Assembly (NCBI RefSeq): GCF_034313845.1
Contig: NZ_JAVIWN010000004.1
Origin: Actimicrobium sp034313845
GTDB taxonomy: Bacteria > Pseudomonadota > Gammaproteobacteria > Burkholderiales > Burkholderiaceae_D
Length of the DNA: 64,000 nt
Direction: 5' to 3' (one strand)
The notes under the pieces are model-generated. The model was not told the origin of the DNA and did no database searches. It saw only the letters and a list, made by a program, of their open reading frames with translations. Within the stretch, counting starts at the first letter, position 1; the number at the start of each line of letters is the position of its first letter. Made by a program: the position numbers and the translations under genes. Positions 35,128 through 42,857 of the stretch are shown here, one piece after another.

Positions 35128-36261
35128 ATGGTTGCGCCCAAACGTATTTTATTGCTCAGCGTCTCGGCCGGCTCTGGCCACCTGCGCGCTGCCGAAGCAC
35201 TGCGTGCGCAGGCCGCACTGGAAGAGGTGCCGGTCAGCGTCCGTCATCTCGATGCGATGCAGTTTGTCTCGACCGCATTCCGCAAGGTCTATACCGATTT
35301 TTACATCAAGCTGGTCGACCGGCACCCAGCACTGTGGGGCTATCTGTACCAGCTCACCAATGACGCCCAGCCCGATGGCTCGCTGCAAAAAATCCGTCGC
35401 GCCATCGAACGCATGAGCACCCACAGCTTGCGCCGGGAAATCGCGGCCTGGCAACCGGATGCCATCGTCTGTACCCACTTTCTGCCAGCCGAACTGCTGG
35501 CACGACTACGCCGTAACGGCAGCGTGACCTGCCCCGTGTGGATTCAGGTCACCGACTTCGATCTGCACCGGATGTGGGTGCACGAGCACATCACCGGCTA
35601 CTTTGCCGCCACCGACGAAGTCGCCTTTCGCATGGCGGCGCTTGGCATCGCCCCGGCCAGCATTCATGTCACCGGGATTCCGGTGATGCCAGCCTTTCGC
35701 TCGACCGGCACGCGCGCCGAATGCGCAGCGCACTTCGGTCTCGACCCGCAACGTCGCATCATCTTGCTCATGGGAGGCGGTGCCGGACTGGGCAAGCTCG
35801 ATGCAGTCGCCCTGCGCCTGCTGGCGCTGCCCTACGATTTTCAGCTCATCGTCATGGCTGGCAAAAACCTGCCGGCCTTGCAGGCGTTGCAGGCATTGGC
35901 CATCCATTATCCGCAGCGGCTGCTGGCACTGGGCTACACCGATAACGTTGAACTGTTGATGGCCTGCGCTGATCTGGCCATCACCAAACCTGGCGGACTG
36001 ACTACCTCGGAATGCCTGGCGATGGGCTTGCCGATGATCGTCAATGCCCCGATCCCCGGACAGGAAGAACGCAATGCCGACTTCCTGCTGGAACAGGGCG
36101 TCGCATTGAAAGCCATCGATGCGGTGACGCTGGATTACCGGATTGATTATTTGATGACCCATCCCGACAAACTGGCCGACATGGCCGCCAAGGCACGCGC
36201 GCTCGGTCGTCCCGACGCCGCCCGCGCTGTCCTCCACACCGTACTGGAACAAGTCCAATGA
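35128..36261 (+). CDS. MGDG synthase / MurG-like glycosyltransferase
   Basis: A 377-residue GT-B glycosyltransferase. The N-terminal half matches the MGDG_synth domain (ILLLSVSAGSGHLRAAEALRAQA, LVDRHPALWGYLYQLTND). The C-terminal half is a GT28-type nucleotide-sugar domain (LLMGGGAGLGKLDAV, ALGYTDNVELLMACADLAITKPGGLTTSECLAMGLPMIV, PGQEERNADFLLEQG). The family adds a sugar from UDP-Glc, UDP-Gal or UDP-GlcNAc to diacylglycerol, which suggests glycolipid synthesis. It is the middle gene of a tight three-gene unit; its last bases overlap the next ATG (ATGA). Confidence 0.92.
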   Translation: MVAPKRILLLSVSAGSGHLRAAEALRAQAALEEVPVSVRHLDAMQFVSTAFRKVYTDFYIKLVDRHPALWGYLYQLTNDAQPDGSLQKIRRAIERMSTHSLRREIAAWQPDAIVCTHFLPAELLARLRRNGSVTCPVWIQVTDFDLHRMWVHEHITGYFAATDEVAFRMAALGIAPASIHVTGIPVMPAFRSTGTRAECAAHFGLDPQRRIILLMGGGAGLGKLDAVALRLLALPYDFQLIVMAGKNLPALQALQALAIHYPQRLLALGYTDNVELLMACADLAITKPGGLTTSECLAMGLPMIVNAPIPGQEERNADFLLEQGVALKAIDAVTLDYRIDYLMTHPDKLADMAAKARALGRPDAARAVLHTVLEQVQ

Positions 36262-36758
36262 GCCGCATCACCCGCCTGACCCACCTGACCAGCCGTCCGC
36301 TGCACATTGTTCTGACCGTTCTCTGGGTGTTCCTGCTGGCACTATTTTTTGCCCAAACCGAAATCCAGATCGAAGGGGGCGCCGGCTGGGGCATCAACTT
36401 GCCAACCTGGCGTATCGAACACCACTGGCTGCTGGATCTGTTCTGGGGCGGACGGGCCATGACCGGCTATCACGCCTGGGTATTCCCGTTCATCATCCTG
36501 TTCTTCCACTTCCCGCTCCTGTTCGTCGCCCACTGGTCCTGGCGCGCCGAAGCACGCGTGGCGGCGTGCGTCATGCTGTTCTGGATCAGCGAAGACTTCC
36601 TCTGGTTCGTCCTCAACCCGGCCTTTGGCCTGGCCCGATTCGATCCGGTCAACGTCACCTGGCACAAGCACTGGGCCATGGGCGCGCCGGTGGACTACTG
36701 GATTTTTTCAGTGCTCGCGCTGGTGTTTTTGCGATTGTCTTATCAGCGGCGGGAGTGA
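36258..36758 (+). CDS. Small integral membrane protein
   Basis: A 166-residue protein with about four transmembrane helices (LHIVLTVLWVFLLALFF; HAWVFPFIILFFHFPLLFV; VAACVMLFWISEDFLWFVL; PVDYWIFSVLALVFLRL). His/Trp/Glu-rich loops (RIEHHWLLDLFWGG, WISEDFLWF, TWHKHWAMG) recall membrane hydroxylase-like or metal sites, but no family is recognised. The overlap with the glycosyltransferase suggests a membrane partner in glycolipid metabolism. Confidence 0.82.
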   Translation: MSRITRLTHLTSRPLHIVLTVLWVFLLALFFAQTEIQIEGGAGWGINLPTWRIEHHWLLDLFWGGRAMTGYHAWVFPFIILFFHFPLLFVAHWSWRAEARVAACVMLFWISEDFLWFVLNPAFGLARFDPVNVTWHKHWAMGAPVDYWIFSVLALVFLRLSYQRRE

Positions 36759-36785
36759 TCGGCGAAGTCGCCCGGCAAATCGTAG

Positions 36786-36812
36786 GGTGCAATAACCGAA
36801 GGGCATTGCACC
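36786..36812. repeat. REP-like palindrome R1, copy 1
   Basis: GGTGCAAT and ATTGCACC arms (8 bp) around an 11-base loop AACCGAAGGGC, preceded by GTAG. The same 27-base element recurs at 37430, 41428, 41793 and 54377, with half-sites at 36903, 38943 and 41855. It lies 28 bases after a gene stop. Confidence 0.85.
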
Positions 36813-37018
36813 ACGCGCAACGCAGGCGCTTATTTTTTGCACCGCTCCGCGTTTGCGTAACACGGGACATGGATAGGCTCCGCTAACGCAGTCAGTGCAT
36901 TCGGTGCAATGCGCTGTTTGCGGTAGCTGAAACGGCAAATGCCTGGTCATGGCGGAACCGCACCCATCCAAACAACCGCAACGCGGAAATTGGATGGCAA
37001 GCACTCTGAATCCGCAAG

Positions 37019-37070
37019 CAGGGTCAGTGTAATTTTCGCGATAAAGCCCGCGAAAAAAACACTGACCCTG
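37019..37070. repeat. Long hairpin repeat R3, copy 1
   Basis: Outer arms CAGGGTCAGTGT / ACACTGACCCTG (12 bp) and inner arms TTTTCGCG / CGCGAAAA (8 bp) around ATAAAGCC. It is part of a roughly 135-base repeat (about 36975-37110) shared with 38949-39085. The other copy has a matched pair of substitutions in the outer stem. Confidence 0.85.
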
Positions 37071-37124
37071 GTTGCTACCGATCGGGGTTTGTGACCGCAG
37101 GAAAAACGAACCGGAGCTGGTCCC

Positions 37125-37457
37125 TTGGTGTTGGTGTTGGTGTTGGTGTTGAAGTGGCAGTGGCAGTTGACCTGTTCCGCATTGAAGCAGCTGCCAAAAA
37201 CGGTAGTCAGGCAAGGGATAAGAAGGGCGCATGTCTGAGCGAAGCGAGTTTGCGACCCTCCCCTTGACTGACTACCGTTTTTGGGAACCCGAAGGGCAGC
37301 CGCTTCGCGGTCGCCTTTTTCTTGGTTACTTCTTTTGGCGAAGCAAAAAGAAGTGACCGGCTGCCGGGCCGCCCCCGGCTAGGTCATGACGGAGCGCATG
37401 CAGAATCAGCTCCCGCAGTCAGTGCATTCGGTGCAATGCCCTGCGGTTATTGCACCC
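37125..37457. repeat. Composite repeat R2, copy 1
   Basis: It starts with four units of TTGGTG (37125-37148), then a conserved block that includes a 17-bp inverted repeat (37194-37210 with 37268-37284). Next comes a GGTTACTTCTTTT...AAAAGAAGTGACC hairpin around 37324-37359, and a CGGCTGCCGGGCC region. It ends in an R1 palindrome (37430-37456). A second copy lies at 41481-41820 in the same orientation. Confidence 0.85.
37430..37456. repeat. REP-like palindrome R1, copy 2
   Basis: Arms GGTGCAAT/ATTGCACC with loop GCCCTGCGGTT, in inverse orientation to copy 1. It forms the right end of composite repeat R2. Confidence 0.85.
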
Positions 37458-37816
37458 TTGTATGCTGTTTTTAACGGTTGATTTTGATTAGATTGATGTG
37501 GCATCAAAGATATCGGAAAGAGCGCGTAGCGCGACTGTAGGTATCTTTGATGCGGCACTTCGGTCTTCTTGGATAGCCGTTCGGAAAAGTGCAGACCAGC
37601 GCCATTGGCGTAACCTGCAAGAGTTCATTGGGGAAGCCGTTGCACCCTTAAGCCGGACCGTGTGTCCGAGCTTGTTCTGTAGATTGGCTCCCCGCCCTAT
37701 TCGCCAATGCCGTGGAGTATCGAAGGCTTAGAGCCTGTATCGACAAGGATGGCAGGCGCGTATGCAGGGTCGGAGAACCAGTGAACAGTGTAGTCCACTC
37801 ACAAGGAGAAAGCATC

Positions 37817-38839
37817 ATGACTTCCATCACGCACAAAAAAGTGTTTGCCGGTATCGATGTCGGCGCCGCTGAACTGGTTCTGGTTTTGCGTACAGGCGAG
37901 AAGTCCAGCCCAGCACAGTCGTTTCCCAATACCCCTGCCCACCACCGTCGGCTGCTGCAGAAGCTGGCAGCCAGCCCGGACTGTACGGTCTGTCTGGAGG
38001 CCACTGGCGTCTACTCGATGGATGTGACCATCGCGCTCCACGATGCCGGAATACCGCTCATGGTGATTAATCCACAGCGCTCGCATAACTTTGCCAAGGT
38101 GCTGGGCAAGCACAGCAAAACCGATAACGTCGATGCCGATACCCTGGCGCAGTTCGCCCAGCGCATGCCTTTCCAGCCTTGGGTGCGCCCCACCGACGCA
38201 GTTCTGGCCTTGAGAGCATTCTCACGCCGCATCCATGCCCTGACCGATCTAAAAACCATCTCGAAAAATCAGTCGCATGCCCTGTCATTTATTGCCAGCA
38301 CTCCCAAAGTGGTCATGCAAGACGTGGCACTGGCTGTGACGCAACTCGAAAAACGTCTCGCCATCTTGACGGCAGCAACTCTCGAACTCATTCACGCCAC
38401 CCCGGAGTTGCTGGCCCCATTTACGCTCCTGCTGGGCGTCAAAGGCATCGCCAATACCAGTGCCATCGCCTTGCTCGGCGAGCTGCTCTTGCTGCCTGCT
38501 GGACTGTCTCATGCGCAATGGGTCAAGTTCGCCGGGCTCGATCCGAAACACTTTCGCTCCGGCACCAGCGTTGATAAAAAAGCGCGCATTTCCAAGGCCG
38601 GCAATCACTACATTCGCGCCGCCTTGTACATGCCCGCTCTGAGCGCAAAGGCCCATGATCCGTACGTCAAAGCCTATTTCGAACATCTCATCGGCATGGG
38701 CAAAACCCCCATGCAGGGCGTCTGCGCCGTGATGCGCAAACTGCTGCACGCTTTGCACGGAATGCTTACCAACAATCAGCCTTTTGATAACACGCGATTC
38801 TATGCGGTCCCTGCTCAAATGATTCGCTCTTCAACCTGA
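37817..38839 (+). CDS. IS110 family transposase
   Basis: A 340-residue DEDD-type transposase started at ATG 37817 (MTSITHKKVFAGIDVG, after AAGGAGAAAGC). The N-terminal RuvC-like domain has D in AGIDVG, E in CLEATG and the DD pair in KTDNVDADTLA. The C-terminal Transposase_20 domain carries the serine-containing region GLDPKHFRSGTSVDKKARISKAGNHYIR. It appears full-length. IS110 elements often lack clear inverted ends, so element borders cannot be drawn by eye; the upstream noncoding stretch 37460-37816 probably belongs to it and may hold its guide-RNA-like region. It lies among R1/R2/R3 repeats. Confidence 0.93.
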   Translation: MTSITHKKVFAGIDVGAAELVLVLRTGEKSSPAQSFPNTPAHHRRLLQKLAASPDCTVCLEATGVYSMDVTIALHDAGIPLMVINPQRSHNFAKVLGKHSKTDNVDADTLAQFAQRMPFQPWVRPTDAVLALRAFSRRIHALTDLKTISKNQSHALSFIASTPKVVMQDVALAVTQLEKRLAILTAATLELIHATPELLAPFTLLLGVKGIANTSAIALLGELLLLPAGLSHAQWVKFAGLDPKHFRSGTSVDKKARISKAGNHYIRAALYMPALSAKAHDPYVKAYFEHLIGMGKTPMQGVCAVMRKLLHALHGMLTNNQPFDNTRFYAVPAQMIRSST

Positions 38840-38995
38840 AAAAGGCTTGCTTTTGAACAGAGTATCTACGCGACTGCCGGGCCGCACCCGGCTTGGTCAT
38901 GACGGAGTGCATACAGAATCAGCAACCGCCGTCAGTGCATTCGGTGCAATAACCGCAACGCGGAAATTGGATGACAAGCACTCCGAATCCGCAAC

Positions 38996-39048
38996 CAGGG
39001 TCAGAGTAATTTTCGCGATAAAGTCCGCGAAAAAAAACTCTGACCCTG
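38996..39048. repeat. Long hairpin repeat R3, copy 2
   Basis: Outer arms CAGGGTCAGAGT / ACTCTGACCCTG and inner arms TTTTCGCG / CGCGAAAA around ATAAAGTC. Relative to copy 1, a T-A pair in the outer stem has become A-T on both arms at once, so pairing is preserved. Confidence 0.85.
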
Positions 39049-39251
39049 GTTGCTACCGATGGGGGTTTGCGACCTCAGGAAAAAGCAAACCAGCCGGTTC
39101 GTGACGGAGCAAAAGCAACGCAAGACAAGCGCACCATCGCCATCAAGTTCATCATCAACGCCAACTGGTCAGCCAAGACCCACAACCACCGCAATGCTAT
39201 GATCCCCGCAGCACCTCACCCGACTGCCCAACCCTCTCCCATGAACCCGCC

Positions 39252-41378
39252 ATGTCCAGAAACCTGTTCCTGATAATGGCCACAAGCCTGCTCTCCATGT
39301 CCAGCCAAGCCGCTCCTGCCCTGCCAACGATCACCCCCGATAATCCGTTCTACGCCGCCAGCACCCTGCCCTATCAGCTGCCGCCGTTCGACCGCATCAA
39401 GGATGCCGATTACGCGCCCGCGTTTGCCGATGGCATGCGCCAGCAACTGACCGAGATGCGCGCTATCGCCGACAATTCGGCCAAACCAACCTTCGACAAC
39501 ACCCTCGTCGCGATGGAACGTTCGGGCCGCTTGCTCAATCGGGTCTCGGAAGTGTTCTTCAATCTCAGCGGCACCAATACCAATCCGGTAATGCAGGCAC
39601 TCGAACGCGATCTGGCACCGAAGCTGTCGGCCCACCGCGATGCGATCCAGCTGGATGGCAAGTTGTACGCCCGCATCGACAAACTCTACGAACAGCGCAC
39701 GACGCTGGCGCTGGACCCGCAATCGCTGCGCCTGCTCGAACGCGTCCACACCGACTTCGTGCGCGCCGGTGCACCACTGCCACTGGCCAGCCAGCAAAAG
39801 CTGCGCGACATGAATAGCCAGCTGGCCTCGCTGGCGACGACCTTCAGCCAGAACGTACTCAATGAAATCAATGCCTCGGCCATCACCGTCGACACCCGCG
39901 CCGAACTCGATGGCCTGTCCGACAACGCCATCGCCGCCGCCGCGCTCGCAGCCAAGGTACGTGGACTGGATGGCAAATACGTACTGGCGCTGGTCAACAC
40001 GACTGGTCAGCCACCGGCCTCGTCGCTGACCAACCGCGCCTTGCGCCAGCGCCTGTATGACGCCTCGACGATCCGTGGCAGCCGCGGCGGCGAATTCGAT
40101 AACCGTGCGATCGTGCTGCAACTGGCCAGCCTGCGCGCCGACCGCGCTGCGCTGCTCGGCTATCCGAGCCATGCGGCCTATGTGCTGCAGGAAGAGACCG
40201 CCAAGAACCCGGCCGCCGTCAACCAGTTGCTGGCCCGTCTGGCACCACCGGCCGTCGCCAATGCACGTGTCGAAGGCGACGCAATCCAGAAAATCATCGA
40301 TGCCGAAAAAGGCGGCTTCAAGCTGGCTGCCGCCGACTGGACCTTCTACACCGAAAAAGTCCGCAAGGCCCGTTTCGATTTCGACGAAACCCAATTGCGA
40401 CCGTACTTTGAACTCGAGAGCGTGCTGCAAAACGGCGTGTTCTTCGCCGCCAACAAGCTCTACGGCCTGACCTTCAAGGAGCGCAAGGACTTACCCGTGT
40501 ACGACCCCAGCGTGCGCGTCTTTGAAGTCTTCGATGCCGATGGCAAACCGCTGGCGCTGTTCCTGGCCGACATGTACGCGCGCAGCAGCAAACGCGGCGG
40601 TGCCTGGATGAACAGCTATGTCGAACAGTCCGATCTGTTCGGCACCCGACCGGTGGTCGCCAACCACCTGAACATCCCGCAACCACCCGACGGCGAACCG
40701 ACCCTGCTGACCTTCGATGAAGTCACCACTGCTTTCCATGAATTCGGCCACGCACTGCACGGCATGATGTCCAACGTGCGCTACCCGACCTTCAGCGGCA
40801 CCAGCGTACCGCGCGACTTCGTCGAATTTCCGTCGCAGGTCAACGAGATGTGGTCGGTCTGGCCGGAAGTACTGGCCAATTACGCCAAGCATTACCAGAC
40901 CGGCGCACCGATGCCGAAAGCGCTGCTCGACAAGGTGCTGGCTACGCGTACTTTCAACGAAGGATTTCGTACCACCGAGTATTTAAAAGCTGCGCTGATC
41001 GATCAGCAATGGCATCAGCTCGGTGCCGGCAACATGCCGACCGACGTACTCGCCTTTGAAGCCGAGGCCCTGAAAAAAGCCGGTGTTGATTACGCACCAG
41101 TACCGCCGCGTTACCGCAGCACCTACTTTTCACACGTGTTCGCAGGGGGTTATTCTGCCGGGTATTACGCCTATATCTGGAGCGAAGTGCTCGACGCCGA
41201 TACAGTTGAATGGTTCAAGGAACACGGCGGCCTGACCCGCAAGAATGGTGACTGGTTCCGCCAGACATTGCTCTCGCGTGGCGGCAGCGTCGATGCGATG
41301 CAGCTGTTCCGCGATTTCCGCGGGCGTGATGCAAAGATCGAACCGCTGCTGGTGCGACGGGGGTTGACGGCGCCGTAG
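39252..41378 (+). CDS. dcp: Periplasmic M3 family oligopeptidase (peptidyl-dipeptidase Dcp-like)
   Basis: A 708-residue M3 metallopeptidase. A signal peptide (MSRNLFLIMATSLLSMSSQAAPA) suggests periplasmic location. The zinc site HEFGHALHGMMS lies near residue 498, with the downstream glutamate in EFPSQVNEMW and the substrate-binding YRSTYFSHVFAGGYSAGYYAYIWSEVLDAD. The length and the PFDRIKDADYAPAF start match Dcp/OpdA enzymes that cleave dipeptides from peptide C-termini. It is monocistronic, flanked by repeat-rich DNA on both sides. Dcp is the better fit because of the secretion signal. Confidence 0.93.
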   Translation: MSRNLFLIMATSLLSMSSQAAPALPTITPDNPFYAASTLPYQLPPFDRIKDADYAPAFADGMRQQLTEMRAIADNSAKPTFDNTLVAMERSGRLLNRVSEVFFNLSGTNTNPVMQALERDLAPKLSAHRDAIQLDGKLYARIDKLYEQRTTLALDPQSLRLLERVHTDFVRAGAPLPLASQQKLRDMNSQLASLATTFSQNVLNEINASAITVDTRAELDGLSDNAIAAAALAAKVRGLDGKYVLALVNTTGQPPASSLTNRALRQRLYDASTIRGSRGGEFDNRAIVLQLASLRADRAALLGYPSHAAYVLQEETAKNPAAVNQLLARLAPPAVANARVEGDAIQKIIDAEKGGFKLAAADWTFYTEKVRKARFDFDETQLRPYFELESVLQNGVFFAANKLYGLTFKERKDLPVYDPSVRVFEVFDADGKPLALFLADMYARSSKRGGAWMNSYVEQSDLFGTRPVVANHLNIPQPPDGEPTLLTFDEVTTAFHEFGHALHGMMSNVRYPTFSGTSVPRDFVEFPSQVNEMWSVWPEVLANYAKHYQTGAPMPKALLDKVLATRTFNEGFRTTEYLKAALIDQQWHQLGAGNMPTDVLAFEAEALKKAGVDYAPVPPRYRSTYFSHVFAGGYSAGYYAYIWSEVLDADTVEWFKEHGGLTRKNGDWFRQTLLSRGGSVDAMQLFRDFRGRDAKIEPLLVRRGLTAP

Positions 41379-41427
41379 CGACGGATTTTTTGAGTCGTCG
41401 GGATGGGCGACGGTGACCGGGACATTT

Positions 41428-41454
41428 GGTGCAATGCCCTTCGGTTATTGCACC
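41428..41454. repeat. REP-like palindrome R1, copy 3
   Basis: Arms GGTGCAAT/ATTGCACC, loop GCCCTTCGGTT, followed by CTACG. It is located 50 bases after the dcp stop and may act as its transcript end structure. Confidence 0.85.
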
Positions 41455-41480
41455 CTACGATTGAGCGGGAGTCGTGGGGG

Positions 41481-41820
41481 TTGATGTTGATGTTGATGTT
41501 GATGTTGATGTTGATGTTGAAGTGGTAGTTGACCTGTTCCGCATTGAAGCAGCTGCCAAAAGTCGGAGTCAGGCAGGGGATAAGAGTGACGCATGTTTGA
41601 GCGAAGCGAGTTTGCGGCACTCCCCCTGACTGGCTCCGGCTTTTGGGAACCCGCAGGGCAGCCGCTTCGCGGTCGCCTTTTTCTTGGTTACTTCTTTTTG
41701 GCGAAGCAAAAAGAAGTGACCGGCTGCCGGGCCGCCCCCGGCTAGGTCGTGGCGAAGCACATACAGAATCAGCTACCGCAGTCAGTGCGTAGGGTGCAAT
41801 GCCCTTCGGTTATTGCACCC
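41481..41820. repeat. Composite repeat R2, copy 2
   Basis: Six full units of TTGATG plus TTGA (41481-41520) take the place of the TTGGTG units of copy 1. The shared block follows with the 17-bp inverted repeat (41556-41572 with 41630-41646), the AAAAGAAGTGACC hairpin and a terminal R1 palindrome (41793-41819). Stem sequences differ from copy 1, but pairing is kept, partly through G-U pairs. Confidence 0.85.
41793..41819. repeat. REP-like palindrome R1, copy 4
   Basis: Arms GGTGCAAT/ATTGCACC around GCCCTTCGGTT. It is the right end of R2 copy 2. A half-site (CGGTTATTGCACCCTACG, 41849-41866) follows and runs into the end of astE. Confidence 0.85.
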
Positions 41821-41852
41821 TAAGGTACCAGGTCATGACGGCGCGCATTCGG

Positions 41853-42857
41853 TTATTGCACCCTACGGGACTCCGCCTGTGTCACGTCACACCGCACCAC
41901 CATCAACCCTGCCCGAAACCCAATGCGCACCGACGGATTCGGAAACACCACCCGTTCTTCATCATGCCCGACCCGGTACTCAACCAAACCATCCGTCGCG
42001 ATAAGTGCGTCACGCGGCAATACCGTGAAGTTGGGTGTCGTGCCATCGAATGTCATGTGGAATGCCTCGCTGTGCTTGATGATTTCCTGCACGACCTCGA
42101 ACACCAGCGGCACCTGCGGTATCGTCGGCGCGGTGTACCCTCGCAGCGTCCGCGCCAGCGTCACCGAGGCGGCGGCGAAGCGACCGGGATCGTTGTTACC
42201 CAGCGTACTGACCTGCCCCAGCTCGACCGTGGCACTGGTCGCACCGAGCTCGGCGGCGGTATAGGCACTGAAGGTGCTGGCGGTACTGCGATTGAGGATG
42301 ACGGCCGCCATCCCGGCGTGTCCCAGCAAGGCGATCAGCGCCTGCCGGTCGGTCGCTGCGATACCGTGCGGGATCATTGCAAAAGTCGGATAGAGCGAGC
42401 CCCGGATGGCCGTGTGCAGATCGAGGTGCAGGCGTGGTCCGGCAGCCCGTGTAAAAAAGGCGCGGCTGGCCAGCATCAGCTCGTCAGCACGTGCGGCTTC
42501 GGCCGTCGCCGACAGCAACCCGCGCTCGCGACAGAACAGGCGATTCAGGTCGACGTCGATGAAGCGTTGCGCCTGCCGGATCGCGGCAATATTGCCGACC
42601 ACGATCATCAGGTTGACCGCCAGCTGGTGCGGTTGCCGGGCCAGCACCTCGAGCAACTGCGCGAGCAATTCGATCGGTGCGGTTTCGTCGCCATGCACGC
42701 CAACCGACAACAGCACGCTGGCACGGGACGCATCGCCAACGATCTGCACGACACCGGCAGCCGGTTCGCTGACGGTAAAACCGGCGGCGACAAAGTGCGG
42801 CACGATGCCTCTGAAATCGGCTGCGGCCAGCGCTGCAACCGCGGGTAACAGCGTCAT
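41853..42857 (-). CDS. astE: Succinylglutamate desuccinylase
   Basis: A 334-residue zinc carboxypeptidase-like enzyme. Zinc ligands are visible in GVHGDETAPIEL (His, Glu; residues about 54-65) and LHLDLHTAIRGS (His). The catalytic-region segment TVELGQVSTLG follows. It releases succinate and glutamate from N-succinylglutamate, the last step of the AST arginine pathway. Its ATG overlaps the stop of the glutamate dehydrogenase gene by four bases (ATGA), so its product glutamate feeds the neighbour's enzyme. Its last codons (ESRRVQ) and stop lie within an R1 repeat half-site, so the C-terminus was shaped by the repeat. Confidence 0.93.
   Translation of the reverse strand: MTLLPAVAALAAADFRGIVPHFVAAGFTVSEPAAGVVQIVGDASRASVLLSVGVHGDETAPIELLAQLLEVLARQPHQLAVNLMIVVGNIAAIRQAQRFIDVDLNRLFCRERGLLSATAEAARADELMLASRAFFTRAAGPRLHLDLHTAIRGSLYPTFAMIPHGIAATDRQALIALLGHAGMAAVILNRSTASTFSAYTAAELGATSATVELGQVSTLGNNDPGRFAAASVTLARTLRGYTAPTIPQVPLVFEVVQEIIKHSEAFHMTFDGTTPNFTVLPRDALIATDGLVEYRVGHDEERVVFPNPSVRIGFRAGLMVVRCDVTQAESRRVQ

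Noticed and set aside
36759..37816. Small ORFs in the repeat zone as genes
   Set aside because: They are read-throughs of palindromes and repeats, and differ in frame between repeat copies.
41481..41520. Hexanucleotide array as a CRISPR
   Set aside because: Uninterrupted 6-base units without spacers and no cas genes.
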